Positions 40,772 through 52,182 of a stretch of 64,000 bases of DNA are shown piece by piece; positions within the stretch are counted from its first letter, which is position 1; every line of letters starts with the position of its first letter. The stretch spans positions 109,075,370 to 109,139,369 of the forward strand of contig CM055266.1 in NCBI GenBank assembly GCA_029237695.1, given 5' to 3'. Position numbers and translations under genes: made by a program. The notes beneath the pieces were generated by a model, which saw nothing but the letters and a program-made list of their open reading frames with translations, was not told the origin of the DNA and made no database searches. This DNA comes from Conchocele bisecta (taxonomy: Eukaryota > Mollusca > Bivalvia > Lucinida > Thyasiridae).

Positions 40772-41064
40772 ATGGTTCTAGTTAAGTGTGCGTGGTTGAA
40801 GACAGATAGTCACGAGAGGTGTCATCGCACCGGTATTTACGAATATTGCAAACATCACCGTGCATGGATGCGAAGAGGTTCCGTTTCACCTCGCCATGTC
40901 GGCATTGTGGGGTAGGGACCAAAGCCGAGTCATTGCTATGTCCACCATGCAGTCGCACTCAGGCTACTCATCGAATGGTTAACAAGGGATTACGTGCTCG
41001 CAAGTATTATCGTTTAGTAATAATTCAAATCGGAAAGTCAGTTAGAAAGATAGAATCGATCTAA
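40772..41064 (+). pseudogene. Zinc-ribbon-like small protein, copy 2, frameshifted
   Basis: The ATG at 40772 (MVLVKCAWLKTDSHERCHRT) opens an extended N-terminus with further Cys/His (EYCKHH) that copy 1 lacks. One base missing near 40891 relative to copy 1 ends this frame at about 40915; the CRHC...CPPC part continues in another frame to 41064. Together the copies suggest a protein of about 95 residues with two metal-binding sites. Confidence 0.6.
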
Positions 41065-41175
41065 TAAGTCACGGTGTTTCTACAGCATTAAAACACTTTA
41101 AAAAACATTATGAAACTAATTTTATAAAATTGGAAAATTGAACTGAAAAAACAAGTACCAATATTATTAGAGAAA

Positions 41176-41539
41176 ATGGATAATACAAGACAATTGGAAA
41201 TTGAAAGTTTTTAATGCCTGTGTTGCAGAAGTTTACGAAGAATACGGGGGTTATAGTCCTATATATAAATTCTATAAAATGAGAGCACTAGGCGATATCG
41301 AATACATGAAATACCAGCGTAATTTATTACGCTCCGATAAAAACGTTGCATTTACAATATTATACCGGCAATTATGTCAACTATACAAGAGGCAAATACA
41401 AACATTAAGACGAATAATGCGTATCGGATATGGAACTAAGGTGTATTATATAAAATTGTTAAAACCCAACAATTCGTTTACGAATGTACATTTCTACGAT
41501 ATCGCTTATAAAGATATGTATATTATTGAACAGAACTAA
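41176..41539 (+). pseudogene. Conserved 115-aa-type protein, copy 2, frameshifted
   Basis: ATG at 41176; an extra base near 41202 shifts the frame, after which YEEYGGYSPIYKFYKMRALG to the end is open. The C-terminus (DMYIIEQN) is slightly longer than in copy 1. Function unknown. Confidence 0.6.
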
Positions 41540-42060
41540 CTTAATTTATGTTGTATCACACCAAGCAGACGACAATGTTCCAATTACACGCGTTATGAAA
41601 ATACAAATTAGGTGTCCCACCTTACACGTATATTAAGTGTCCATTTATAGAGAGGTTTACACGATTACATCTTCCGGGATGGAAACTAAACACACTGTAA
41701 ATATATACTACACACACGGTTATTTATAGCCGAGTATATTTCTCCTTATCGATGGTATGTAAACGGGCTATCGATTTACACAGGTGGTGTGTACACAGTT
41801 TATAAACACTTAGTGAGGGTTATATTAGTTCACGAATTTCCGGGATGGTTCGTTATTTAATTCGTAAAAATAAAAAATATTTAATTTAAAGCTGAATACC
41901 CCCTATTATATAGAAAACATTAATTAATATAATAATTTAATTTAATTAATAATAAATAAATATTTTTTTTTTTTATTTCCACCAGCAAAGTTAGGTTTAT
42001 ATATGAGAAATAAACACATATATACATTGCTGGGACGCTAGCAGTAATCTCAAAAGTGAG
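41540..42060. other. AT-rich non-coding part of Polinton copy 2
   Basis: Counterpart of 5660-6180; no frame. Conserved blocks alternate with variable AT tracts. Confidence 0.5.
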
Positions 42061-42064
42061 ACAG

Positions 42065-42320
42065 GTTTCGCCACATGTACTTCACTCTGGCCGCTCTACA
42101 CATTATAGCGGATGGAGGTAACGAAGAGGAGGGGTCCGCGGTATCGGTCCAATGATGGGGGTGGAGGAGATGTGAGTGTAACACACATCGCTAAGCCGAA
42201 AAAAAGAGAAAAAAAGAGAAGAGAAGAGATTTAAGCGAAGTGCTTAGCGAGGTGGACCCAGAAGGGTTTTGCTGGCGCGGGTTCGAGCCTCGGTGGGACC
42301 TAAAACATTTTTTCTTTTTT
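42065..42320 (+). ncRNA. Candidate Pol III-type RNA, copy 2
   Basis: Counterpart of 6186-6440. The hairpin ccgct...agcgg is kept; the second stem is shorter (cgctaagc at 42189-42196 with gcttagcg at 42242-42249); A-box TAGCGAGGTGG at 42245-42255, B-box GGTTCGAGCC at 42280-42289, T runs from about 42308. The A/B boxes and the sequence between them are nearly identical to copy 1, while the A-rich loop has changed, as expected if the boxes matter. Confidence 0.4.
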
Positions 42321-42416
42321 CTTTTTAAATTTTTAATAATTTCCCTAAAATTAATTAATAAATTGTTTACTGCACCCAATATAATTAATTTTATAATTAA
42401 TTATTTAATAAAAATA

Positions 42417-43502
42417 TTAATTTCCTCCGACTTTATCTCCAAGTTTTACCCTAAATTTATCCCACTCAGTACACTCAAGCTTGGGCATGGTGGCGTGTGC
42501 TTTGATTCTAATATCATTTTTTAATTTTTCATATCTCCCCATTTCTTCCACCACGGATTCAAACTCTAAATTTGATATTTTCTTATCGGCCAACGCTTTG
42601 GACACTATAACGTCGATGCTATTTTTCTTAGACCTGGCGAGAACGGATATTCTATCATGTTTTCTAAGCCCCGTGCAGGCACCGGGGCGGGATCAACTGA
42701 TCCTGAGAATAGTGCTGCAGTAGCCATTGCTTGTCGTAAAAGGCGACTAAACTGGCTTAACGATTGGGTTCATACTTTCCGGAACCCACTATACCGGATT
42801 TGGCCCTCATGTACATTTTTGGCTTTCTTGTATGTGAGAGTTGAGTCGGGCTATGCCCCATATATAAAAGTAAGATTAGCGCTAATCCTATTACTTTTAG
42901 GGGATGGGATAAATGATGCTGGTGTGGCGAGGGCCTGGCACCAGATCAGGTTGTTCTAATTTCAGGACTGAATATATATTTTGATTGTAAATATTGAGTG
43001 AAGTTGGGATTTACCCCCTTGGACAGGTGGATACGGGACACGACCCCGTTGACCCGTCTGCGTGTAGACTCCCTGAGGCTTGTACCTCTATGTCAGAAAA
43101 GCGGACGTTAAACCCTATTCACTCACTCACTCTATCATGTTTTCTACATTTTTTCTCGAGTTTTCCACCGACGCCCTAATTACCATAACAAAGTATTCCA
43201 GATAAAACGGTAATTCCACTCAATAAAACCCCTGCAAGTGGAACCGTTACAATTGTAGATAGCGTTGCAGCAGTCCCCGCACCACTCATTACAGATAAAC
43301 TTGCCAGAACCATACTAGATGCTTCAGCTATATTCGCGCACGTTATATTTTTTTTAGCGTGTCTTTTTCAATTTCTATATTCTCTAACTAAAATATCCTG
43401 CATAGCGACGATATTATTCAACCTAAAATCTGAACTTCTTTCGTTAATTGGATACAGTGTTGATGGAGTGGTATTGACAATTGGAAGCGGTGATTCGTTC
43501 AT
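42417..43502 (-). pseudogene. Two-TM conserved protein, copy 2, split by SINE
   Basis: Starts at the ATG at 43502 and ends at 42417. The C-terminal part (ISNLEFESVVEEMGRYEKLK) is open at 42605-42417. A 465-bp insertion at 42666-43130 with a 15-bp duplication separates it from the TM part (about 43145-43500), which has further small frame errors. Confidence 0.7.
42666..43130 (+). mobile_element. SINE-like insertion with 15-bp target duplication
   Basis: Flanked by tctatcatgttttct (42651-42665 and 43131-43145). It begins aagccccgtgcaggcaccgg and ends in ttcactcactcac, a short tandem tail. 465 bp, no coding frame of its own. The tail plus a long, exact target duplication indicates LINE-driven retroposition. 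Absent from copy 1. Confidence 0.85.
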
Positions 43503-43522
43503 GATTTTCAATATATTAATAT

Positions 43523-45523
43523 TTACATATTAAGTTCAATTAACAATGAGACAATAGTGGAAGAACTCTCTAGGTCAGCGATTTTCGTAACAAAGTTAAT
43601 AACACTACCTTCGGAAAGTCTAATTAGATCGTCACCGGCGAACTAAACCACCGACTAACTATCTCCAGCGGGTTTAGTGACTCCAATTGCCCGTTCTTCC
43701 CCATCTACTACGAGATTTATCGTGACCGCGCCCACAGGTTTACCATTAGCATTAACCGAGCAGACCGCCATTCGGACAAGTGTACCTGGAGCTGTCATGG
43801 TGTATCCCCCACATTTATTACTCGCTTTGGCACCGAACGAATATTCAGGGAGCCCCTCAACCAATGAGCCCCGCTTCTCAGCCCAAACTGTTATCACACG
43901 TTTTTGCGTTTTCATTGTTTTTAACAATCCGGCAAGCCCCCCGATAGAGGTATGGGCCTCAGCACGAACCTTTTCAGCGGTCTCCTCAAGCGCTTTGGTC
44001 GCGGCTCTACGAGCATGTTTCAGTTTATCAGAAACTTCGGTTATTTTACCGTCTAGTTCGGTAAGTGCCGCTTCTCTGCTGAAAGTGTCCTCTAAGCGCA
44101 ACGCATCATAAGCCTCCGTAATGGTCGCCTGGTGGCCTTCTAGGGCTTTTTCAACACCCAACCGGGCATCTTTTTGAAATTCGGTTATTTTCCCGTCTAG
44201 TTCGGCAACCGCCGCTTCTCTGATTAGAGAGTCCTCTGAGCGCAACACCTCATTAAGCCTTCGCAAGGGCCGCCCTGGTGGTCTTTCTCGGGGGGCTTTC
44301 TCAATATCCGTTCGGACCCCCTCAACCCCCAACCGGGTCTCTTTCCGAAATTCAGTTATTTTTCCGTCTAGTTCGGCAACCGCCGCTTCTCTGATGAGAG
44401 AGTCCTCTGAGCGCAAAACCTCATAAGCCTTCGCAAGGGCCGCCTGGTGGTCTTCTCGGACGTTCTCAATACCCGTTCGGACCCCCTCAAACCCCAACCG
44501 AGCCTCCTTTCGAAATTCGGTTATTCTTTCGTATAGGTCAGTAAGTGCCGCTTCTCTGTTGAGAGAGTCCTCTGAGAGCAACGCCCCATAAGCCTCCGCC
44601 TCCTTGTGGTCTTTTCGGACCCCCTCAACCCCGAATCGGGTCTCTTTCAGAAATTCGGCTATTTTTCCGTCTACTTCAGTAAATGTCGCTTCTTTGCTGA
44701 GAGAGTCCTCTAAGCTCAACGCATCATAAGCCTCCGCAATGGCCTCCGCAAGGTTCACCTGGTGGTCTTCTCTGACTTTATCAATACCCGACCGGGTCTC
44801 TTTTCGAAATTTGGTTATTTTTTTGTCTAGTTCAGTAAGTGCCGCTTCTCTGATGAGAGAGTCCTCTGAGCGCAACACCTCATAAGCCTTCGTAAGGGCC
44901 GCCTGGTGGTCTTCTCGGGCTTTCTCAATACCCGACCTGGCCTCTTTTCGAAATTTGGTTATTTGTTTTCCTAGTTCGGTAAGTGCCGCTTCTCTCTGAT
45001 GAGAGTCCTCTGAGCGCAGCGCATCATAAGCCTCCGTAAGGTCCGCCTGGCGGTCTTCTCGGACTCCCTCAATACCCAACCGGGTCTAATTTCGAAAATC
45101 AATTATTTTCCCGTCTAATTCAGTAAGTGTCGCTTCTCTGATGAGAGAGTCCTCTAAGCGCAACGCATCATAAGCCTCCGTAAGGTCCGCCTGGTGGTCT
45201 TCTCGGACTTTATTAATCCCCAACCGGGCCTCTTTTCGAAATTTGGTTATTTTTTCACCTAGTTCGTTTAGTTCCGTATGCGTTTCTTCACGACTTTGTG
45301 TATTCACAACCAGGGCATATTCTCTAAGTTGTGATAGTAGACTCTTGTGAATCTCGTCCGTGGCGACCGATATAGTTCTATTGATCAAGGCCTTTGTTTT
45401 TTGGGTAGTTAAAAAGTCACCCTCTGTCGGGATGAATCCCCCTTCTGCCGGTTCCAAATTCTTTGAATTTGTTACCCAATCCCGATTGGAATTGGAAGAA
45501 CTACCTGGTCCGTATATACTCAT
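43523..45523 (-). pseudogene. Repeat-rich fibre-like protein, copy 2, frameshifted
   Basis: Start ATG 45523 (MSIYGPGSSSNSNRDWV), end 43523. N-terminal residues before the repeats: TTQKTKALINRTISVA and LREYALVVNTQSREE. About nine coiled-coil repeats of 48-54 residues follow, most of them in one open frame (45079-43655). The knob begins at RVITVWAEKRGSLVEG and keeps NKCGGYTMTAPGTLVRMAVC; a frameshift near 43660 separates the last 45 residues. One more break lies at about 45085. Less damaged than copy 1. Confidence 0.75.
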
Positions 45524-45583
45524 TTTCAATAATGTTGATAATATATATATATATATAAATTACGAACATGCGTTTAATTCTAA

Positions 45584-46342
45584 TTAATTTAAAAAAATTA
45601 TAAAATTAATTAATTTGATAATTTCTAGGACGACCGAAATCGGATAATCGTTCTTCAACTCTCGCCCTTTATCATCAATAATAGAAATCTTCAACTCGTG
45701 GATGTGTCCAGATTCCAAAACTTTCATCTCGGGGTGTGGGAAGTCTAAGGTCACAGTCTCCCCAAAGAAACAGTCGCTGGCGGGCACGGTTTTCAGTAAT
45801 GTGCTGGGAGTGCCGTCTACCGTGTTGTATGATGTGTTCACCCGATCCAGGTGCACCCCGAGAGTTTTCGTGACGGCGAAGTCCACCGGATTATCACCCA
45901 CGTGAATGCCCATTTTAAACTTCTTAAAACCCTCGTAGGAAGGGTGATATAAATTAAATCCTAACATTGAGCCCAACCCCGCGGACATCTGTATTTCTTT
46001 ATCAACAGACAATGTCGCAAGCCCCGTGGCTTTTGAGATTGAGAGAGTGGCCAAACCAGGAAGACTCGTCGAGATTAAAGCTTGGACATCTCTGGAACCC
46101 CAAAGGCCAGGACGTAATACGGTACTTGTTTCCTGAAGGCGTCTAAGCACTTCTGCATTACTACCGGAGCCCCCTGTAGGTGTAGGCTCTGAGGCTATGA
46201 TAGTGTAGCCTGTTTCGATGTTTTGCCAGCCTACCGTGAAGGTGATTGATCTAAGGCCTACCCGGCGTTGTCCACAGCAGTTGTCTATTAACTTTTGAAG
46301 TTCACAACTCCCTTTTTGAACATTAGTGATAGTAGCAAACAT
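45584..46342 (-). CDS. Penton-like minor capsid protein, copy 2
   Basis: Open from the ATG at 46342 (MFATITN; an upstream ATG at 46372 would overlap the divergent gene). Order: GLRSITFTVGWQNIE, a Gly/Ser-rich loop (PTPTGGSGSN), LSISKATGLATLSVD, MSAGLGSMLGFNLY, FAVTKTLGVHLDRVNTSYN, VPASDCFFGETVTLDFPHPE and the final strand region LKISIIDDKGREL...SVVLEI. The C-terminus reads through about 11 extra residues because the stop used in copy 1 is changed. Single jelly-roll penton is the likely identity, by position and ending. Confidence 0.65.
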   Translation of the reverse strand: MFATITNVQKGSCELQKLIDNCCGQRRVGLRSITFTVGWQNIETGYTIIASEPTPTGGSGSNAEVLRRLQETSTVLRPGLWGSRDVQALISTSLPGLATLSISKATGLATLSVDKEIQMSAGLGSMLGFNLYHPSYEGFKKFKMGIHVGDNPVDFAVTKTLGVHLDRVNTSYNTVDGTPSTLLKTVPASDCFFGETVTLDFPHPEMKVLESGHIHELKISIIDDKGRELKNDYPISVVLEIIKLINFIIFLN

Positions 46343-46356
46343 AATAATATCTTTCA

Positions 46357-47868
46357 ATGGATACCAAAGCATTTAGCTTTAATTCTAATGCAAAGTACTC
46401 GGTCGGAGGTGTATACACTCAAAAGAACACCATTGGTGAGCTTGTGCACCCCACAATAAGAGCTAGTTTGGGCATGGGTTTTCGACTCAAATTTCACTAA
46501 CATGTTTGAAAAGTACAGACTTCCTAAAACCATTACACAGGATGTCATAACAAACTGGAACAACAATCCTATGCAGTTCTGGCAGAACCAACTAAATTTT
46601 GCCGTGTGGTGTGCCACCACAAACGGGGTGTGGCGTCTCTTTCAGAGACCACATAGCAGACCGTAACAGCATGTTAAGCAGTAGCGTCTACAACTTTCAT
46701 GTGTATTATACCATTAGGAGGATTCTCAAAGAACTAGGTACTCCACTACCTCAAGACGACGGGTGGAATCCCATTTCCAACACATACAACCGTAAGGAGT
46801 TCGAACGGATATGTGACGAATTTAAAGTTTCAAAAGATTCGGATTGGAGACAGAAAACATTTTCAGACACCGGAGGTTTAGGTACTGTTTATCTCAATGG
46901 TCTAGACTACGGTGCAAGCACGAAGTATGCCACCCCAGATGTAACCTTTGGTTTCTACCATTCAAATCGTGTTGTGAACCCAGTTAGAGGTTATAAAAAT
47001 TGGACCGCCACCGATTATGTGTAAATAAAATGACATTCGGGTCTGAAGTTAGTACAAAGAGACAGTGTAATTACGATTACTGCTGGTATAATGCACCAAA
47101 AATAGCTCACGTCGATTATATTTTACAAGACGAAAACGTGCAGAAGGGTATAGAAACCTTTATATTGGACGATTGGCTCTAGGGTTTACGCAGGCCGGTG
47201 TTACCCGCCTCAACGACTCCATTCGCGTATACGTTTGGGCCATCCTCGGCGCACAGAAGCAAACTCGCAGTTCTATACTAGGCACGGGAACGGCCTTTGA
47301 CGCGCAAAAACAGTACTTGGCACTTGTTGAGGACGCCATCTCAGCTAAGGTGGACCTGGAGAAGGCGATCCAGAATTATCAAGACGTTTTGCAGACTGCC
47401 AGCACCCCAGTAGACTATGTATTTGGAATAGGTCTTTATATGGCGCCGAGCAATATGATACTACGAGACGACCCGGTTGACGGTTACAATAATCAAATCG
47501 TAATCGCCACCGCCAATCAAAAAATCGGCCACAACGGTAACGTGAACACGGATATCATCAAGCGCACCCCCAACATGATCAGGAGCGGAAGTGAAAATTC
47601 AAATAAATTTGAAAAAGATTTCATAAAACCCCCAAAACACAAAATGGATACACCTCCCTCAACACAATCGGGATTGAAGTTGAACCCAGTACCCCCAATT
47701 CGTAAATTGGATGCACCATCGAGTCCCCCTAATCCAAACATCAACACTGTTGAAATTGGAACAGGAGCAGAAACACCAATCGAGATTGGAAGCACAACAC
47801 ACGAGGAGGAGAAATTAGCGCTCGTTGTTGCCCTCGTGGCGATCGGACTATTTGCGCTTTGGTTTTAG
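46357..47868 (+). pseudogene. Large membrane-anchored virion protein, copy 2, broken
   Basis: Starts at ATG 46357 (MDTKAFSFNSNAKYSVGG). Contains the middle region missing from copy 1 (LNDSIRVYVWAILGAQKQTR, FDAQKQYLALVEDAISAK), showing the full family is about 500 residues. Breaks: near 46480-46620 (two frame changes), an in-frame stop at 47022 after TATDYV, and a stop near 47180. From 47173 the frame is open to the final TM segment and stop at 47868. Confidence 0.7.
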
Positions 47869-49311
47869 GAACTCTCTGGCGAAGAATAGTAGGAGACCGG
47901 CGATTGCCACGATTAAAGCATTCTCGGCGAGCCATCCGACCGTTTTTGATAATATAGATAACAAGAAGGAGAGGAGACCTCCTATCAAACCAGGCAGCGC
48001 GGCAGCCAACTTTCCTGCTAATTTAGCCAGGAGACTGGCGAGGGCTTTCAGTTGTTTTTTTACCCACTCCTTGGCTCCGCCGGATGGCGCGGGTGCTGGT
48101 GCGGGTGCTGGTGCGGGTGCTGGTGCAGCACCAGCATTGACAGCTACAAATAGAGACGATATAGATAGAATTAGGGTCGATATAATCATGCTGAAAGCTG
48201 CGATGATGGTTACTATCGTGACGCCCTTCTCTCTGAACAGAGTGCGAAGACGCTCACCGAGTGTCGTGTCCTCGTGCAAGACCCTCGAGATTGTTTCGTG
48301 GCTCCGGCTTAATTGGCCGGAAAGTACCTCACGGTTAGTCGAGACAACCTCCAAGCGAGCTTCTCTTTCGTCCCGTAACGACCGCAGGAGTATGTTGATC
48401 CGCTCGGTAGATTCTCTATCGTCACGGACTTCCCCAAGTTTTCTTTCTTCTAGCGCGATATGTTCGTCCAACACCGTGAGTTTGCAGAGGTTATTGACCA
48501 GTTCGCCCCGGACCGTTTGCAGAACCTTATCGAGTCCCAGGAGTTCGCGAAGAGGTAATGGTGGGTCATACTTAGTGCCGTTTAATTCGTTTTGACCGTG
48601 GTTTCCACTGTGTTAATAGCGTCGGTGGCTATACGAGGGACCTCGCTGATATCGCTCGTTTCCATAGCGGCGCCGTACCAGCGTTTCGTCGGTAGACTGT
48701 AGGGTTTTTACCATTTGTTGAGGCGGCTGCGCCCGATCATCGATCACTCCGAGAGCTCGAGCGAAGAGTACTCCATATCGGTTCAAGGAAGAGGCCCCGA
48801 GGAACCGGGTCGGGTCGTTCTTGTACGTCAGCAACTTCCAGCTCTTGCCCCATTTAACCCACAGGTCTCCTCTTTTAGTGCTGCGGAACTCCAACGTGGC
48901 ATTGATGCCGTCTTTAGACACCTTACTCTCCCACCGTTTCACCCGAGACTCCGTTTCCGTGAGAGGCGCCAGCTCATCCTTGGAGATCCCCGCAGGAATC
49001 TCGGCACTGCCCGCCCATGCCGGACTCTCGGGTGGGGCCTCCCACATAGGGACACCAGCGGATGAAGTTCCTGGTGGCTCTGCGAAGAGCGTATTTTTGG
49101 GTCTGTTTACGAAGCGCGTAGTTTTGGGTATGCCTGTGAAGAGTGTATCTCCGGGTGTGGGACCAAACAGAAGGACACCAGCTGCTGGAGTTCCTGGCGT
49201 CTCTATGAAGGTCGTTTCGTCATAGTTATCGATGTCATCATCGATGTCCTCATCATCATCGCGGAAATCGTCTCTGCCGATTTCATCCATGTCAATATCG
49301 TAATCAGCCAT
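47848..49311 (-). pseudogene. Coiled-coil and multi-TM protein, copy 2, frameshifted
   Basis: Start ATG 49311 (MADYDIDMDEIG). Relative to copy 1 it has an extra Pro/Thr/Phe-rich insert (LLFGPTPGDTLFTG, KTTRFVNRPKNTLFAEP) after the acidic N-terminus. Frame changes around 48590-48690 separate it from the C-terminal coiled coil, Ala-Pro stretch and TM tail (48474-47848). The 21-bp 3' overlap with the convergent gene is kept. Confidence 0.75.
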
Positions 49312-49366
49312 ATTAATTATGTATTAAAGACAAAACCATACGGGTTTAATATAGTTTCACTAAATT

Positions 49367-50652
49367 ATGTCTTCGAGTCAATACGGTCGCAAACTCAATC
49401 CATACCGCAGACTGCGTGAGCCCCTCGGGGCAAAAGGCGTGAGACAGAGTGTCGTTATTACGAACAACCCATCGACGATCGACCTGAACCAGCAGCTCTT
49501 GGTCCGCTTCCCCAACCTCGGAGCTAACGACGTCATTGTGCCGGGGCTGTTCGCCTCGCTTTCACTATTTCCCTGAGGTCGACGGACGAGGACCGAACCG
49601 TCGTTCAGAACCTGGGTCGCGCCATAGTCAAGAAGACCATGATAAAGATTTCTGGTAATGAGGTGATGTCGATCGATGACAGTGACGTCTACCATCAGGA
49701 CCTATGGAAGACGGCGCAAGAGCGCGAAAACGCTGTCTATCAGGGTATTGACACCAGCAAAAATAAGAACGTAACCAAACTAAGAATCGCTGGTAACAAG
49801 GCAGATAACAACGCGAGCGACAACGCGGTCGAGGGCGCTTACGGCAACAGCTTCTACATCACGCTCGACTTTGAGTTGCTGGAGAGTCACATGCCCTACT
49901 ATCAGAGTGCTTTGGCTGACCGCCACAAATACGAACTAACGTTCAACGACTACGGCCGAGTTCTCATAGCCACCGACATGTTATCGACGTATACGATCGA
50001 TAATGTTTCGCTGGAGTACGACATGGTCACGATGCCCGAACTCGCGCGATTGATCAGAACCCTGTACGCCGGGCGCGTTGCCATACTTTACGACCGAGTT
50101 CTTCGTCATCGCAAGATGACGAAAGACAAAGGCGACACATTGTGGAATATTAATGTCAAAGTACCCGCCCGCTCGATGAAAGGTATACTGATGTTGTTCG
50201 AGGATGCTCGGTTCGCGTTCGGTGCTAGAAAAACCGACAAATTCTATAACCCCAAAATCACGAAGGTAGAGGTGACGATTGAGGGAGTACCCAATCAACT
50301 CTACAGCGCGGGTCCTCGCGCGCACCAGCAGTGGGACGAAGTAAGAAAGCAGTTTGCTGCCGGCTCTAAGCGCTCTAGGGAGGTCGCAGCAGTTTCCAAA
50401 GACCTGCACCTCTCGGCCGTCTCCCTCGCGGAGTTCCTGAATACCAAATACGCGTTATGGCTAGACATGCGAGCCAGCGACGATGACCAAATACACGGTA
50501 GCGGACGCCAAGTTGAGAACGTTAGTGAGGGTGTGACGATCCAGGTAACCAAAGAGGCGGATGGAGCTGGCACATTGAACGTGTACATACATATAATTAC
50601 AGACGCACAACTCAACATCGAAGAGGGTCGATACGTCTCAGCACTCTACTGA
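49367..50652 (+). pseudogene. MCP: Major capsid protein, copy 2, frameshifted
   Basis: Same start as copy 1. A base missing near 49548 ends the first frame at 49576 just after IVPG; the rest is open from about 49639 (ISGNEVMSIDDSD) to 50652 with no further break, including the NINVKVPARSMKG stretch deleted from copy 1. The two copies are thus broken at different points. Confidence 0.9.
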
Positions 50653-50656
50653 TTTA

Positions 50657-50675
50657 ATTAATTTTAAGAAAATTA
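50657..50675 (+). promoter_or_regulatory. Recurrent AT-rich intergenic motif, copy 2
   Basis: TTAATTTTAAGAAAATTAG, identical to 13771-13789; repeated with small changes at 51228-51244 and 51481-51500. Confidence 0.45.
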
Positions 50676-50725
50676 GCAATCATTCTAACGATTTATTAAT
50701 TAATAATTTTGAAAAAATTAAGAAA

Positions 50726-51227
50726 ATGAGCAATCAATACCAATTCACGATTGGAGATGCTCACTCTGCCATAATATGTGGGCAGACAGGATGTGGACAG
50801 GACCGACCCTGAGGTATACGTTATTGATCCCGGTGATAGGCTTCACGATTGGTTGCGTGGTTTATACCAAAGATTCCAGGGTGAGCCCACCCTATACGTG
50901 ATTGACGATTGCTCGGCCAAGGCGGCGATGACCAAAAAGAAGGACATGCTCTCCGAGCTCGCATTTTCTGGCCGCCATGCTAGGCAAAGCGTATGGATAT
51001 CCACTCAAAAGTACAACGCCGTCCTCAAGGATCTGCGCGAGCAAACGAAATGGGTCGCCCTCTTTCACTGCAAGGACCGAGACTCATTCGATGACTGTCT
51101 TCGAGAGAACGACGTTATCCCAACGCGCGAGGAGCGCCTGGAGGTTCGACAGATGCTTTCCGAAACTAAGCACGCCAAGCTTCTGCTAAAGACTGATCAA
51201 CCAACTGCTTATAAAGTTATCAATTAA
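50726..51227 (+). pseudogene. ATP: DNA-packaging ATPase, copy 2, Walker A deleted
   Basis: ATG at 50726 (MSNQYQFTIGDAHSAII). A deletion of about 130 bp right after GQTGCG removes the Walker A Lys-Thr and the following helix and shifts frame. Walker B (LYVIDDCSA) and the C-terminal half, including SELAFSGRHARQSVWIS that copy 1 lacks, are open to 51227. Confidence 0.9.
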
Positions 51228-51361
51228 TTAATTTTAAGAAAATTGTAAAGTAATAAGCAAGTACTTAACGCTCGTTAGTAACTGCTGAGTAAATGCTGAA
51301 CAATGCTTAGCAATTGCTTAACAATGCTTAGCAATTGCTGAACAATGCTGAACAATGGTTA

Positions 51362-51532
51362 ACAATGTTAACAATTTGGTGCTCCGCTGCGAGCTTTGTT
51401 GCGAGCATAATGGTGATCATACGTATCGGGTGGTGCGCTTGGCAATATGTTAAAGTGATGAGACTTGTTAGAATAGTTAAATTAATTTTAAGAAAATTAG
51501 CAATAACTGCGACGAACTTCTCGATCGGCTAA
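51362..51532 (+). CDS. Small TM protein, copy 2
   Basis: ATG preceding TIWCSAASFVASIMVII, with the WCAWQYVKVM basic end; stop at 51532. About 56 residues, one TM helix near the N-terminus and a basic C-terminus. A separate gene here, whereas in copy 1 the frame runs into the next unit. Function unknown. Confidence 0.55.
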   Translation, partial: TMLTIWCSAASFVASIMVIIRIGWCAWQYVKVMRLVRIVKLILRKLAITATNFSIG

Positions 51533-52182
51533 TGGAAGAAACCTCAACTCCGACTGCCAACATCCTGAAAGATAATGAAACATCAACTCCGACAGAGCAA
51601 TCGGGATCAATTTCAACTCCAACGGCGGTTGGTATTGGGTTGAGTGCAACGACTCCGAATGCAAATGAAAATACGGCGCGACGAGAGCGGCTAGCTGCGC
51701 TGGTTGCTGGGGGACAATCGGAGCATTATCTCGGTAGGCGTCTCTCAGTTTTTCAGGTGGATAAGATGTCAGATGCGGAGATTGATAAAATGTACGCGCG
51801 ATACGAATCTAGGTTAGGTGCGGAGATGACAAAAACTCTTGGATCGGCGGCTATTCATTTGTACGCAACTGCTGTTAGTATACTTCTCCCTATACCAAAC
51901 ACCACGGGATTGATTGGCGATCTAGAGACTGACCCTTTTATAGGTCACACTCTTAGAAGAGCCTGTTGCTCAATTTATCACAAGTTTGGAATGTACTTAG
52001 CTCCGCTGACAACCGCGTTGACCACGGGTAAACACTGTCAATTTGGACATATATGCCCACGAACTATAAGCCCTAATATTAATATCATAAATGATGACAC
52101 AAGACACACCCGCGAGAGTGACGGAGTTGAACCCGATTGCTCCAACACAATCGAGCCCGAGTGTTACTCCGCCACTGGATGA
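51532..52182 (+). CDS. Conserved helical Polinton protein, copy 2 (216 aa)
   Basis: The open frame begins at MEETSTPTAN, although the original start was probably about 36 bp upstream, where copy 1 has MNCDELLDQ. Thr/Pro-rich linker, then ARRERLAALVAGGQSEHYLG, MSDAEIDKMYARYESRLGAE, KTLGSAAIHLYATAV, DPFIGHTLRRACCSIYHKFG and MYLAPLTTALTTGKHC. The final 60 residues overlap the start of the next gene by 92 bp. Widely found in invertebrate Polintons; role unknown. Confidence 0.65.
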   Translation: MEETSTPTANILKDNETSTPTEQSGSISTPTAVGIGLSATTPNANENTARRERLAALVAGGQSEHYLGRRLSVFQVDKMSDAEIDKMYARYESRLGAEMTKTLGSAAIHLYATAVSILLPIPNTTGLIGDLETDPFIGHTLRRACCSIYHKFGMYLAPLTTALTTGKHCQFGHICPRTISPNINIINDDTRHTRESDGVEPDCSNTIEPECYSATG

